A DNA stretch of 64,000 nt from Acheta domesticus (Eukaryota; Arthropoda; Insecta; Orthoptera; Gryllidae), in contig JAHLJT010009436.1 in NCBI GenBank assembly GCA_031308135.1, forward strand, positions 160,368,885-160,432,884, read 5' to 3'. Below are positions 36,542 through 48,169 of the stretch, one piece after another (within the stretch, counting starts at the first letter, position 1; every line of letters begins with the position of its first letter). Under the pieces are notes generated by a model. It saw nothing but the letters and a program-made list of their open reading frames with translations. It searched no databases and was not told where the DNA came from. Position numbers and translations under genes: made by a program.

Positions 36542-37850
36542 TTAGACTCTTCTAGAGAGAGCTTCGCTTTCGTCTCGTCCAGCTTGTAGTGTTCCACGCG
36601 AGGTCGCCCCCCTGGCTTCTGGAGCTCCTTTGGTTCCAGTACTTTAACTGGATGTAGCGTGATCGCTGAGCGTCTCGTCGTCCAGTACTCTCCAGTCCGT
36701 GGTTCTCCTAGCGATGTTGTTGGAGCCTATTGTTAGATCCATATGGATGCCGCATCTCTTTCTTGGAAGTACTCTCCCTTCCTGTGTTAAGGATGACAAG
36801 GTCGTTTTGGCGATGAATTCACAGACTATTTCCCATCTTTTGTCACTTCGGGTTTCCCCCCATTCTGGCGAACTGCTATTGAAGTCACCTGCACTACAAC
36901 TTCTCCTTTTGCAGATTTTAGGCTCATCTCTGTTCGTCAATTTCCTTTTAAAGGTGTCAATGGGTCGTTAGGTGAGAAGAGCAGCTATAGACCCTTACGT
37001 CTCCTATTTCTATCCATACAAACCCATGGTTGGTGGTTTGTATTTAGATACGCTTATGTTCTTATTGAGTGTTATCACAGCTGATCTTCTCGAGCCATCC
37101 TGGAACCACATAGCTTCTTCTATGTTCTTCGGCTGCTCGCTAACGAGCAGCAGGTCTACGTTTCTTTCAGTTGCAGCTTGCAGGAGTAAGTCTTGGGCTG
37201 CTTTGCTCTTTCCTAAGTTAACCTGCGGAATTTCATTATGGCTGGTTATTTTTCTTGTTAATTTCCGCGGTATATGTGAGCACATTTGCTTCCCAGCATT
37301 TGGTCACAGCTTAGATTTTTACTTTGCAAATGATGCATTGGGTTGACACCTTGCAGTCTTTGATGTGGTGCCCCTCTTTGCCACATTTGTAGCACACATT
37401 TCTTCTGTCCGGGCCTTTGCAGTTGTTGGATATGTGCCCGAAGTCCAGGCATTTGAAGCATTAGTTAGTTGCTGCTTCTCCCGTATCTTACAGTAAATCC
37501 GCCTATTTTAATCCTACCTTTATCCTTCTTCAGAAGTTTTACGGCTGTATCTGTAGGAAGCAGAATGTCGCTGTCTGGGTCTTGCGACCCTCTGTGTAGC
37601 CGGCACGATGGACGGAATTGTTCGGCCGGAGTTTCTAGTTCCCTCTCGATGCGATGCCTGTTATATCATCGTCGGTGGCAGTTTCGTCATGTCTTTAATT
37701 TCTATCATGGTTTTTGGCGTCAGGGTACTGATTTCTGCACTCTCCCCGACAGCCTTCACCAGTGCTTTATTAAATTGGTTAATACCCTTCTTTGCTGGAC
37801 TATATAGTTCTTCCTTCTGGTTCTTCTTATCTTTTTTATGTTCAGGTTGT
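36542..37850 (-). mobile_element. R1-clade LINE copy 3, partial, next to the assembly gap
   Basis: This stretch matches 45,482-46,829 of copy 2 almost base for base but with many single-base losses (for example CTCCTTTGG against CTCCCTTTGG). It covers the end of ORF1 and the start of ORF2 on the minus strand. Its left side is cut by the N run. Its right side stops abruptly at 37,850 inside ORF1 sequence and abuts an (ATT)n array, which would be a 5' truncation if real. It may instead be a poorly polished read of a copy-2-like element. Confidence 0.75.
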
Positions 37851-37893
37851 ATTATTATTATATTATATTATTATTATTATTATTATTATTATT
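37851..37893. repeat. (ATT)n microsatellite between LINE copies 3 and 1
   Basis: A slightly interrupted ATT array joins the truncated 5' end of copy 3 to the poly(A) end of copy 1. Confidence 0.9.
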
Positions 37894-38080
37894 TTTTTTT
37901 TAACGAGGGGAAAAATGCATTATGCACCGTCAGGGATAAGGTGGGCTATCCCTGGTGTGTGGGACCCTCCCCCACTAAAAAACCCCTCTCCTCTTGGGCC
38001 CATGCCTCTCTCCACGGAAACCGTCGCGAGACATTACTTCGTGGCAGAGAGACAGGCGGTTAGATGGGCTGCAACCGCAC

Positions 38081-40033
38081 TTAACTACGGAGCCTTTCTT
38101 CCTTCCGTTTCATAACGAAAGTGAGGAACTCTTGAATTAAGCTCCACTGTTCACTTGATTGGAGCATGAGTTCCACCAAGTTCGATGGGGAGACATCCGC
38201 ACCCAAGGCTTCGTTTAGGTGTCTTCTCTGTGTATCCCATGCCATGCAATTAAATATAGTGTGCATGGCATCGTCGTCTTCATAACTGCAAAATTCACAT
38301 TTGCGATCAGTCGCTCTTTTAAATCTGTGCAGATAGGATTTAAAGCTGCCGTGTCCTGAGAGCACTTGGGAAAGGTAATAGTTCACTTCCCCGTGTCTTC
38401 TGCTGATCCACGGTTCGATACGTGGTATCATCGTGTACGTCCACCTTCCTTTGGTGTCGTTGTCCCACCTCGCTTGCCAGTCTGCCAGGAGGGAAGCCCG
38501 TGCTTTCTTCTTTATGTCCTCTTTCGTCCTGCGCGGAGGTCCGTCACGAACGGGGTCTGGTAGCTTACGTTCTTTGTAGATCTCCGTCTGCTCTCTCGCC
38601 AGCAGGTCTACGGGAGGTACACTGGCCAGTACCCCCACTGCGCTGTCAGAGACCGTGCGGTAGGCAGACGCTATTCTCAGCGCCAGCCTCCTTTGTACTT
38701 GCGTGTACTTCAATCTTACACACGCTTTGCCAAGTTTATCGGCCCACACTGGGGCCGCGTACAGCAGTTGGGAATGAACTGCACAAGCAATCATTCTCCG
38801 TTTCGCCTCTTTTGGACCACCCACATTTGGCATCAATCTGGAGAGGTCGGAGCATGTCTTCGCTGCCTTGTCCGCAGTCTTGTTAATATGCGGACCAAAG
38901 CTCAGTCGCTGGTCGATCTCGACTCCCAAATAAGTTATGTGGCGTCTCCAGTTGATGTTCACGTCCCCCAATCGAATGTTTGGGGAACGGAATGCTCTCC
39001 GGTCAGTGATCAACACGGCTTCAGTTTTCTCCACAGCCATGTGTAGAAGTCTCTTGTCAAGCCACCTTTTAACCCTAAAAAGGGTTTCGTTCACTTTCAT
39101 CTCCAGCAAGTCTGTGTCATTGCTATGACAGATGATGAGTGTATCATCTGCGTAGCCTATAAGCTGGGTGTCTGATGGAATGTCAATTTGTAAGAGACTA
39201 TCATACATGACGTTCCATAAGAGTGGACCCAGTCTAGACCCTTGGGGTACGCCGCAAGTCATCTCGTCTTCGATTACGAAGGAGTCCGAGTAGACTATAC
39301 TTCTCTCATGAAGGTAGTCTTCAATCATCCTAAGGAGGTATTCTGGGACCTTTTTGTCTACCAGAGCTACAATGATGTCCCTCCATCTGGCAGAGTTGAA
39401 AGCATTTCTGATGTCTATGGCTACTAGCGCACAGAATCCTTTCTTCTTCCCATCACCGCGCTTGGCTGTCTCTGCAATACTGGTCACCTTCAGGATGGCA
39501 TCCGTTGTCGAAAGTCCCTTCCGGAAACCGTATTGCCTGGGAGATAAGTTTGCCCCTAGATGTTCCTCGAGTCTTGTTAGAATTAGACCCTCAAGTAGCT
39601 TGCCCATGGTATCCAAAAGGCAAAGCGGTCTGAACGAGGAAGTCTGATTCTCGGGTTTATTGCCCTTTCGGAGAAGAACGAGCTTCTGTCTCTTCCACCG
39701 CATGGGGAATGTTGCGTTCTTAAGGCAGCAATTGAACGCCGATAACAGGCATTCCGGGTATTGCTCTGTCACGATCTTCAACATCTCGTTCGGGATCCCG
39801 TCGAAACCCGGCGCTTTCCCGCATTTCAGGGTCGCCGCTGCTTTCCGCAGTTCTTCTAGGGTGAACACGTCTTTTTCGTCAAAGGAAAAGCCGCTCGGTC
39901 TTTGTCTTTCCCAGCGATCCCTAGTAGGAAAGAGGTCGTCTATTACTTTCTTCACCCAGCGTGGGTCGTCTAATCCAGGCGTCTTACAGCCGCTCTTAAT
40001 TTCTTCGTCACTATTTTGTAGGCCATGCCCCAA
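38081..40033 (-). pseudogene. ORF2 reverse transcriptase part, R1-clade LINE copy 1
   Basis: This 650-residue frame carries reverse transcriptase motifs: GKAPGFDGIPNEMLK, SFRPLCLLDTMGKLLE, QYGFRKGLSTTDAI, ALVAIDIRNAFNSA, GVPQGSRLGPLLWN and the catalytic LIGYADDTLII. A C-terminal zinc-finger-like CEFCSYEDDDAMHTIFNC (CX2CX8HX4C) follows, as in R1-clade proteins. All catalytic residues visible to me are present and the frame is open to its stop. Only the frameshift at its upstream edge breaks ORF2, so the copy is fairly young. Confidence 0.88.
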
Positions 40034-41130
40034 GGGTCGTTTTCGGCGTCATCTATAAGTTGTCTCCAACATCGGGATTTGCTTCTTTTAATCTCTCTCT
40101 TGAGCAGTTTTAGAGACTTCTTATACTGGTCTCTAAGGGAGAGATTTGTCCTGGCTCTCGTCGCTAATCTTCTCGCCTTGACGCAATTCTTGCGGAGCTC
40201 TGCAATTTCTGGTGTCCACCAGTACACCTGAAGCTTGCTCCTAGGGCCTTTGCGTCTGGGCATCGAGGCATTGCACGCGGCTACCACTATGTCTGTAGTT
40301 TCCCTGATTATTTCCTCAAGGGATTCCGCGTTTCTCGTCCAGCCAATACTCTTTATCAGCCTAGATTCCTCCAAGGATTCTTTGGCTTTGTCTGCATTTA
40401 ACCTGTTAACGTTCCAGGCAGCACCGTCTTTGTTACCTCTAGCCACATCAGGGTTATACCCCTGATTTGTAGCGACAGAGAACCCTATATACAGATGGTC
40501 GCTAAGCGATTCGTCCTCAAGTACCTCCCAATCCATGACGCTCCTACTCAGCTTTGTGGAGCCCATGGTTATATCCAGTATTGAGGAGGCATTCCCTCGT
40601 TGGAAGGTATACTTGTCGCCGTTATTTAAAATGACTAGGTCGCTTTTTGCGACAAACTCGCAAACAATTGCTCCTCTTTTATCTGACCTCGTTTCCCCCC
40701 ATTCTGGGGATTTACTATTGAAGTCACCTCCAATAAGAGTTTCGCCTTTTGCTGACGTTAGGCTAGCTTCAAGCTCAGCAATGGCCCTCTCAAATTTCTC
40801 ACTCGGGTCGCATGGGGGAAAGTAGCAGCTGTAAAACCGAACTCCATTTACTTCCACCCAGACGAACCCGAACTGCGTCCTCTTAAATGCTTGAACCCTG
40901 AGCTTTTTATTAAAAATAATTATTCCAGCTCTTCTCGAGGAATCTTGGTACAGCGTGACCTCGTCGGACGTGTCCTGTTGCTCGCTGACTAGTAGCAGGT
41001 CAGCTTTCCTCTCAGTTGCGACCTGGGTCAAGAGGTCTTGCGCCTGCTTGCTTTTCCTCAAGGTAATTTGTATGACCCGGAGCATTCTTGGTCTTATGGA
41101 GCTTTCTAGTTGCAGCGAGGAATGAGGCAC
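39970..41130 (-). pseudogene. ORF2 endonuclease part, R1-clade LINE copy 1
   Basis: This 386-residue open frame is an apurinic/apyrimidinic-like endonuclease. It shows the start IQITLRKSKQAQDLL, the motif GGDFNSKSPEWGETRSDKR and the late motif ESLSDH, all typical of R1-clade ORF2. It ends at DPWGMAYKIVTKKL followed by out-of-frame residues. The continuation (TPGLDDPRW) is in the next frame, and copy 2 shows the uninterrupted version (YKIVNKKLRVNTKVPGLEDP), so one frameshift near 39,990-40,030 separates it from the reverse transcriptase. Confidence 0.85.
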
Positions 41131-41149
41131 ATCTGGTACCTCCTAAAAG

Positions 41150-42600
41150 ATGGTCATCGCCTCAGGTTTTCTCCTTGCATATGATGCAGTGCATTTTGCC
41201 TCTGCATTGCTTTGCAATGTGCCAGTCTGCCAAATTATAGCATATAGTTCTTCTGCAGGGCCCGAACACATGGATATTAGGTGTCCATACTCAAAGGCAC
41301 CTGAAGCATCTCTTGGGCTGCTGCCTGCTTCACCCTAATTGGGCAATAAACCCAGGCCTATTTTAACTTTCTCCTCCGCCACCAGTGTACGGGCTAGATC
41401 TACTGGCAGAAGGATTGTCGCTATCTGCGCCATGCCCGTTTCTCCCTTCCTAAGCGGCAGGAGTCAGCGATCTGCTCACTTTTATGCTTATTTACGGGCG
41501 AACAGCCTCCACTACTTCTTCGACGACTACAGTTTCGTCGATGTCACACGAATTTCAACTAGGTCTTCGGTGAAAGTAAGTTCACTTTGGCTTGAGTACC
41601 ATGGCCCTTTCTACTGCATCATGAGAGAGGCTACGTTTACATTCGTGCCCAGAACTATTAATAGTTCTTTCTTTGGGAGTCCCCTAGCGAATATTCAGGT
41701 ATTTCTCTCCGAAAGTTTCGTGGTGTTATCTCTCGCAGGATCTCCGCGCCGTGCGTTCTTGGGCTCTACGTCCTTTTTCTCATCTTCTTAATATATCGGC
41801 ATAGGATTCCCCTTCCTGGCCGATACTTTAATCGCCTGGTTTCTGCGGGCGGCTTCTCTTCGGTTTAGCAGCCTCAGTTCTTTCTTCCGGTTTTTCGTCC
41901 GGTGTTCCCTCGGAACCAGCCCATTCCTCTTTTTGTTACGCTCACTGTTGCGTCTGTGCTACAATATTTGCAAAGTTCCTGCCCGCACTCTTCAACTGGG
42001 GCACGAGGGAGCCTTATCTTCTTCTCTTCTTCTCTGCCTACAGTCTACAATGATGGGCAAGGAGCTTTATGCTTCTTCTCCTGCCGAGTCGAGACCTTTA
42101 GGCTTTTCAGCCACAGTATGGCTCGCGGCAGTTTCCGGCTTTCTCTTCATCGAGGAGCTGTTGCCAGAATCCTTCATGTTCCTCTGCCAAGCTAGACATT
42201 TGTTTTTTTATAATGTTCCACTTCTTCTAGGGCTTTCGCAAGGATTTCTTTTCCCACTGCGGTGGGGTTGTTCCTCAGCATGTGTTCCCAACTACACTAA
42301 GGTTTCCGGCCAAAGTTTCCAGTACCTTCAACTGGGCCTTTTGCAGCTGTTCCATTGCCTTCCACCTGTCCCACAGCAGGTCCGAAACAGCTCCTGGTCT
42401 AGATCTCTCGCCAGGATCCCTGGTCCTCCTTCCGGAAGAATCTCCATTTGTGGCATTATCTGACACGGATGCCAAATGGGCCACATCCGTGCCATTGCAG
42501 TCGTGGATGACGACCGCCGGGGGCCTGCTTGCCCACCCCGACTGCCGGTACTGGGGCTCCGATCCCCTGCACCGTAACGGTGATCCTAAGGACCTTCCAT
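41150..42600 (-). pseudogene. Decayed ORF1 (gag-like), LINE copy 1
   Basis: On the minus strand this stretch corresponds in position to the intact ORF1 of copy 2 but is broken into short frames. Traces of the cysteine-rich zinc-knuckle end lie at about 41,160-41,320. No long frame survives, in contrast to the well kept ORF2 of the same copy. Confidence 0.55.
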
Positions 42601-42974
42601 AGGGATTTTTTTTCTGGGGCTCCTTCCCATAGCGTTTTTGAGCTACCGCCAGCTTAAGGAAACGGGAGAAGAGAAGGGGGCAGTGGAAAAAGGAGTTAGA
42701 ATAGAAGGGTAAAGTAGAAACGACTCCCTAGCCCTCGCAAACCTAATAGCGTCGGGGTCAGAACCACAAGAGTTGGCCGATAGGAAGGTTGGCCTATAGG
42801 ACAGAGAACAGAAGTGTGCCACAAGTAAGTGGAAGTAATGACACACCAAGTTAGAAGTGGGAATACGGATATTTAGGGGAGTGACAGCGGACAGCTGCTC
42901 CGATTAGTCGCCTTCTACGACAGGGGGAGGTCCCATGGTGCTATTCTACTAAAACCCCCGGACACCACACGGGG

Positions 42975-43004
42975 TATTATTATTATTTATTATTATTATT
43001 ATTA
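42975..43004. repeat. (ATT)n microsatellite between LINE copies 1 and 2
   Basis: The ATT array with one interruption lies exactly between the 5' end of copy 1 and the poly(A) of copy 2. Confidence 0.9.
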
Positions 43005-43605
43005 TATTTTTTTTTTTTTTTTTGTAAGGAGGGGGAAATCTTTTATAGATACCGGCGAACCGGTTATGTCGGACTCCCAGCTTTGGTATACCGACTAAAA
43101 CCTAACCTCCTTTCGCTTAAGCCATGGCGTCACCTCCATGGAAACCGTCGTCAGACATTACTTCGTGGAGGTGACAGGCGGTTAGCTAAAGCTCTTCCTT
43201 CTTAATTTCGAATGTTTTCTTTCTTTTTCAGTATATTTGTGACCATAGTCACTACTACATTCCATTTCTCTTTGGAGGAAATCATCACTTTTACTAGGTT
43301 TGTAGGGGTGATGGTTTCTCCCAGTTCTCTGATTGTATTTTTCCCTATCCGTGGGTCCATGCATTACACTGGAAAAGGGTGTGCATGGTGTCGTCTACTT
43401 CGGCTTGACAATGGTCGCACCTCGGGCTGTTTTTTATCTAAAGTCATATAGGTACTTGTTAAAGCATCCATGACCCGACAGCGCCTGTGTCAGGTAATAG
43501 TTACTTCGCCGTGGCCCCTTTCCACCCATTCCGTTATATTTGGGATCATTTGATGCGTCCATCTGCCTTTTGTCTCCCCATCCCATCTTTCTTGCCACTC
43601 TTTCA

Positions 43606-46060
43606 TTAGCATGCTTTCTGGTTCCCTCGTTTTATGGTGTATATCTCCTTTGGGGGTAGCTTGCCTTCCTTTTCCTTTCTATCTTTTAGGGTCTGGTATG
43701 TTCTCTGCCTTTCCCTCGCTAGTAGGTCTATGGGGGGCATTCTCGCCAGCACCAGAACAGCGCAGTCAGATATCGTCCGATACGCTGATACAACTATGAT
43801 GGCCATCCTCCTTTGGATTTGGTTGTATTTTCTCCTAATGGATTGTTTCTCAAGAGAAGTCGCCCATACTGGTGCTGCATACAACATCTTCGAGATTACC
43901 GCGCTGGATATCAGTCTTCTTTTTGCTTCTTAGGTCCACCTATGTTAGGCATAAGCCTAGAGAGGTTGGATCCAATTGTTGCAGCTTGTCTGCTGTCTTG
44001 CAAATGTGTGGCCCGAAGCTCAGTCTGTGGTCAATTTCGACCCCCAGGTACGTAATTTGGCGGCTCCAGGAAATGCTACTCCGTTCGAGGTGATGCATGG
44101 GAAGTTAAAGGCTCTTTTGTCAGTAACTAGTACTGCTTCCGTCTTTTCCACAGCCATCTGTAGGCGTCTTTTGTCCAACCATCTGTTAATTCTAGAGAGG
44201 GCCTCGTTTAAGTGCCTCTCCAGCGGGTCCACGTTGTCACTGTGGCTGATGATAAGCGTATCATCTGCGTATCCGATCAGCAAGGTATCTTGTGGTAGAT
44301 CTATATTTAGTAGCTCGTCGTACATGGTGTTCCACAGGAATGGACCCAGCTTGGATCCTTGGGGAACTCCACACGTCATCTCTTCCTCCACCCTAAGAGT
44401 GTCAGAGTATATAATTTTCCTTTCTGAAGATAGTCCTCGATGACTCTTAGAAGGTATTCTGGAACCTGTTTTCTCCACCAGTGCCTTAATAACATCTTCC
44501 CAGTTGGCGGAGGTTAAAGGCATTCCTAATATCTATGGCTACTAATGCACAATACCCCTTTTTTTTTGCCTGTTCCGTTTTTAGCAGTTTCCGCTATACG
44601 CACTACTTCCCTTATTGCGTCCGTAGTTGAGCGGCCTTTCCTGAATCCAAACTGTCTATCGGAGAAATCTTTCCTGTTGATATATGTTTCTCTAGCCGTT
44701 GTAGAATCAGCCCTTCCATGAGTTTGCCCATTGTATCTAGAAGGCATAACGGCCTATACGACGATGCCTTATCTAGGGGCTTGTTTCCTTTCCGTAGTAA
44801 AATTAATTTCTGCTTCTTCCAGTTCTGAAGAAAACTCCATGTCTGAGGCAGCTATTAAATGCCTCCAGCAAGCATTCCGGGTATTCCTTGGCCACAATCT
44901 TAATTATTCGTTTGGAATTCCGTCTGGTCCGGTGGCTTTCTTGCACTTTAGTTTCCTCGCTTCTACTTGTAGCTCATCTCTCGTGAATACGTCATTCTCA
45001 CTGAATTCGTAGTCGTACGGTTTTCTTCTCGTCCACGGGTCTCTGGTTGGGAAGAGATCTCTTATAATTTCTTTCACCCATTGGGGTCCTCTAAGCCGGG
45101 TACCTTCGTATTCACTCTGAGTTTTTTGTTTACAATTTTGTACGCCATGCCCCAGGGATCATCTTCTACCTCGTCTAGTAGCTCTTTCCAGCACTTCGAT
45201 TTTCTATTTTTGATTTCTCTTTTCAGCTGTTTTTGGCGTATTTTGTATTCTCTTCGAAGTGATTCGTCAGTTTTGGATCTTGTGGCTAGTCTCCTAGCTT
45301 TAATACAATCCTTCCTCAGTTCGGCAATCTCGGGGGTCCACCAGTACACCTGCTGCTTTCCCCTTGGGCATCTGCGTCTCGGCATGGATGCGGCGCACGC
45401 TGCCATCACTATGTCCCTCGCTTCTGTTACTGTTTTTTCAGGGGCATTCTGTTTTTTTATCCAGCCCATGCTCTGTATTAGCTTAGACTCTTCTAGAGAG
45501 AGCTTCGCTTTCGTCTCGTCCAGCTTGTTAGTGTTCCACGGAGGTCGCCCCCCTGGCTTCTGGAGCTCCCTTTGGTATCCAGTTACTTTAAACTGGATGT
45601 AGCTGTGATCGCTGAGCGTCTCGTCGTCCAGTACTCTCCAGTCCGTGGTTCTCCTAGCGATGTTGTTGGAGCCTATTGTTAGATCCAGTATGGATGCCGC
45701 ATCTCCCTCTTTGGAAAGTACTCTCCCTTCCTGTGTTAAGGATGACAAGGTCGTTTTTGGCGATGAATTCACAGACTATATCCCCTCTTTTGTCACTTCG
45801 GGTTTCCCCCCATTCTGGCGACTTGCTATTGAAGTCACCTGCCACTACAACTTCTCCTTTGCAGATTTTAGGCTCATCTCTAGTTCGTCAATTTCCTTTT
45901 TAAAGGTGTCAATTGGGTCGTTAGGTGAGAAGTAGCAGCTATAGACCCTTACGTCTCCTATTTCTATCCATACAAACCCATGGTTGGTGGGTTTGTATTT
46001 AGATACGCTTATGTTCTTATTGAGTGTTATCACAGCTGATTCTTCTCGAGCCATCCTGGA
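43606..46060 (-). pseudogene. Frameshifted ORF2 (endonuclease and reverse transcriptase) of LINE copy 2
   Basis: Several frames in order carry ORF2 pieces. These are the endonuclease (AGDFNSKSPEWGETRSDKR around 45,790-45,845; ETLSDHSYIQF around 45,600), the linker (DPWGMAYKIVNKKL), then reverse transcriptase (FGFRKGRSTTDAI near 44,630; GVPQGSKLGPFLWN and LIGYADDTLIISHS near 44,260-44,390) and the start of the C-terminal region (43,606-43,887). At least five frame changes separate them, so the protein cannot be made. Confidence 0.82.
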
Positions 46061-46192
46061 ACCACATAGCTTCTTCTATGTTCTTCGGCTGCTCGCTAAC
46101 GAGCAGCAGGTCTACGTTTCTTTCAGTTGCAGCTTGCAGGAGTAAGTCTTGGGCTGCTTTGCTCTTTCCTAAGTTAACCTGCAGGAATTTCA

Positions 46193-47845
46193 TTATGGCT
46201 GGTTATTTTTCTTGTTAATTTCCGCGGTATATGCTGAGCACATTTTGCTTCCCAGCATGTGGTCACAGCTTAGATTTTTTACTTTGCAAATGATGCATTG
46301 GGTTGACCCCTTGCAGTCTTTGATGTGGTGCCCCTCTTTGCCACATTTGTAGCACACATTTCTTCTGTCCGGGCCTTTGCAGTTGTTGGATATGTGCCCG
46401 AAGTCCAGGCATTTGAAGCATCTAGTTAGTTGCTGCTTCTCCCGTATCTTACAGTAAATCCAGCCTATTTTAATCCTACCTTTATCCTTCTTCAGAAGTT
46501 TTACGGCTGTATCTGTAGGAAGCAGAATTGTCGCTGTCTGGGTTCTTGCGAACCCTCTGTGTAGCCGGCACGATTGACGGAATTGTTCGGCCGGAGTTTC
46601 TAGTTCCCTCTCGATGGCTGCTGTTATATCATCGACGGTGGCAGTTTCGTCAATGTCTTTAATTTCTATCATGGTTTTTGGCGTCAGGGTACTGATTTCT
46701 GCACTCTCCCCGACAGCCTTCACCAGTGCTTTATTAAAATTGGTTAAATCCCCTTCTTTGTCTAGGACTATTAATAGTTCTTCCTTCTGTGTTCTTCTCA
46801 TCTTTTTTATGTTCAGGTTGTATTCACTTGGATTTACTGAGGTTTTCATCTTTTTAATAATGTCAGCGTATGTCTGTCCGTCTTTAGCAGTCACTTTTAT
46901 CGCCTGGTTCAGGGGTCTATTTCTCGTCTTGATTTGTTCCGCTTTTTTCTCTCTTTCTTTTCTTTTTTCTTCTCTTTGTTCTTTCTTCTTCTGTTCTGGT
47001 GGTTTCATCCACCCCTCCGTTGAGTCCCCTTCTGTCGTTCCTTCTCCTTGATGTTCTGTTGCCTCTGTGTTGTCGTCCATTGCCTCTACTGTTTCCTTCT
47101 GCCTGTCTTTTTTGTCTCTTCTGTGGCTCTCTTCTGGTGGGCTAGGCGCCTCCCTCTTTTTCCTTTGTGTCGGTTTTATCTCTTTTCTCTTATTGTCCTC
47201 TTCTCGTTTTGAGAGGCAGTGCAGGGTCTCTGCAAACTCTCTCTTCTTTTCTAGGGCGTAATGCCGTCTATTCCTTAAGTAATCAATTTTCTCCCGAGCT
47301 CTCATCATGGCCTCTTTGACATCCTTCGGGTTGTTTTTAAGCATGTATGTTTCCATAATTTTTAGGTTTTTGTTTAGATCTTCTATTATTTCCGTCAGTT
47401 CTTTTTCCAATTTCTGGATATTCTCCCACTTGCTAAGTAGTGGGCCGGCTGCTGTCATGGTTTCCGCTGGTACTTTCTCACTCTCGGGTCCCTGGCCATC
47501 ACTCATCTCGCCGCCATATTCCAGAGCCACCTCCATGATTGTAGGAGATGGTGGGGGAGTCCTCTGCAGCTTTGATTTTCTCGCAAACGGGTTGAGTTCA
47601 TCGTTCTCGCTCTCTGCCCGCGGCTTCCAGTACCCACCTCTGGCGCCCCCTTTCGAAGTTCCCGCCGCGCCGGGAGTGACGTCGTTCCGGCCTTGGCCGC
47701 TAGATGGCGCTGCAGGCGCGCTCGGGTTCTTGGCAGCTCCGCCAGATAGCGCTACGTGTAACGGCGCGGCCATCTGACCGTGCGTGGGCGTATCTGCTTT
47801 GGTGCTCTGCGGTGGCCCCCCAGGGGGCGCTCGCGTGTCCGGCAT
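46193..47845 (-). CDS. Intact ORF1 (gag-like, zinc-knuckle protein) of LINE copy 2, 550 aa
   Basis: This is a full open frame. Residues about 1-130 are Pro/Ala/Gly-rich, about 135-215 are predicted coiled coil (KWENIQKLEKELTEIIEDL and a heptad-like continuation), and about 215-310 are very Lys/Glu-rich. The C-terminal part has zinc knuckles: [28 protein letters not shown] and a third cysteine cluster starting CIICKVKNLSCDH. R1-clade ORF1 proteins bind element RNA and carry such knuckles. The upstream ATG (47,845) is chosen because the frame is open and the peptide is low-complexity but continuous; a later start is possible. Confidence 0.85.
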   Translation of the reverse strand: MPDTRAPPGGPPQSTKADTPTHGQMAAPLHVALSGGAAKNPSAPAAPSSGQGRNDVTPGAAGTSKGGARGGYWKPRAESENDELNPFARKSKLQRTPPPSPTIMEVALEYGGEMSDGQGPESEKVPAETMTAAGPLLSKWENIQKLEKELTEIIEDLNKNLKIMETYMLKNNPKDVKEAMMRAREKIDYLRNRRHYALEKKREFAETLHCLSKREEDNKRKEIKPTQRKKREAPSPPEESHRRDKKDRQKETVEAMDDNTEATEHQGEGTTEGDSTEGWMKPPEQKKKEQREEKRKEREKKAEQIKTRNRPLNQAIKVTAKDGQTYADIIKKMKTSVNPSEYNLNIKKMRRTQKEELLIVLDKEGDLTNFNKALVKAVGESAEISTLTPKTMIEIKDIDETATVDDITAAIERELETPAEQFRQSCRLHRGFARTQTATILLPTDTAVKLLKKDKGRIKIGWIYCKIREKQQLTRCFKCLDFGHISNNCKGPDRRNVCYKCGKEGHHIKDCKGSTQCIICKVKNLSCDHMLGSKMCSAYTAEINKKNNQP

Positions 47846-48108
47846 CGTGGCCGTTCGCGTGGCAGATTGCCCCCCTGATCGGCCTACTTCCGTGTTGGTG
47901 TCATTTGGTGTAGCAAAACGCCCACCCGGGCTACCTACCCAATAATTCTCCAGTTTTGACGCTTATATTTCTGAAATCGCCAGATGTTAGGCCATCCGTT
48001 CCACGTACCTGGCGTTCCAATAGCGATGTTTTTCCGTCGTAAATCCCAAAAATTCAGGAGCTGTCACAGCACGCGTGTTAACATCCCAGTTCAGGGCTAC
48101 CCTACTCG

Positions 48109-48109
<1 letters not shown>

Positions 48110-48166
<57 letters not shown>

Positions 48167-48169
48167 TAT
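48110..48169. repeat. (ATT)n microsatellite at the 5' end of LINE copy 2
   Basis: About 19 near-perfect ATT units begin at the 5' end of copy 2. They are followed by a polypyrimidine tract to about 48,320. Confidence 0.92.

Larger units (their letters stand above)
37902..42975 (-). mobile_element. R1-clade non-LTR retrotransposon, copy 1, nearly full length
   Basis: On the minus strand this element runs from a 5' end at about 42,975 to a short poly(A) at 37,893-37,901 and is flanked on both sides by (ATT)n microsatellites. The 5' UTR contains a segment around 42,900-42,960 of the kind seen in R1-clade elements (GGGGTTTTAGTAGAATAGCA). ORF1 (about 41,150-42,600) is decayed by frameshifts and stops. 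ORF2, endonuclease plus reverse transcriptase, is almost intact. Confidence 0.85.
43024..48110 (-). mobile_element. R1-clade non-LTR retrotransposon, copy 2, full length but with broken ORF2
   Basis: On the minus strand the element starts at about 48,110, abutting an (ATT)n array, and ends in an 18-base poly(A) at 43,005-43,023, followed by another (ATT)n array (42,975-43,004). ORF1 is intact. ORF2 is divided by frameshifts into pieces at 45,845-46,054, 45,654-45,845, 45,074-45,772, 44,526-44,747, 44,020-44,523 and 43,606-43,887. Proteins of copies 1 and 2 are clearly homologous but diverged, so they represent two subfamilies. Confidence 0.85.

Noticed and set aside
47453..48076. Plus-strand frames opposite LINE ORF1
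   Set aside because: They are antisense shadows of the intact minus-strand ORF1 and its GC-rich 5' part.
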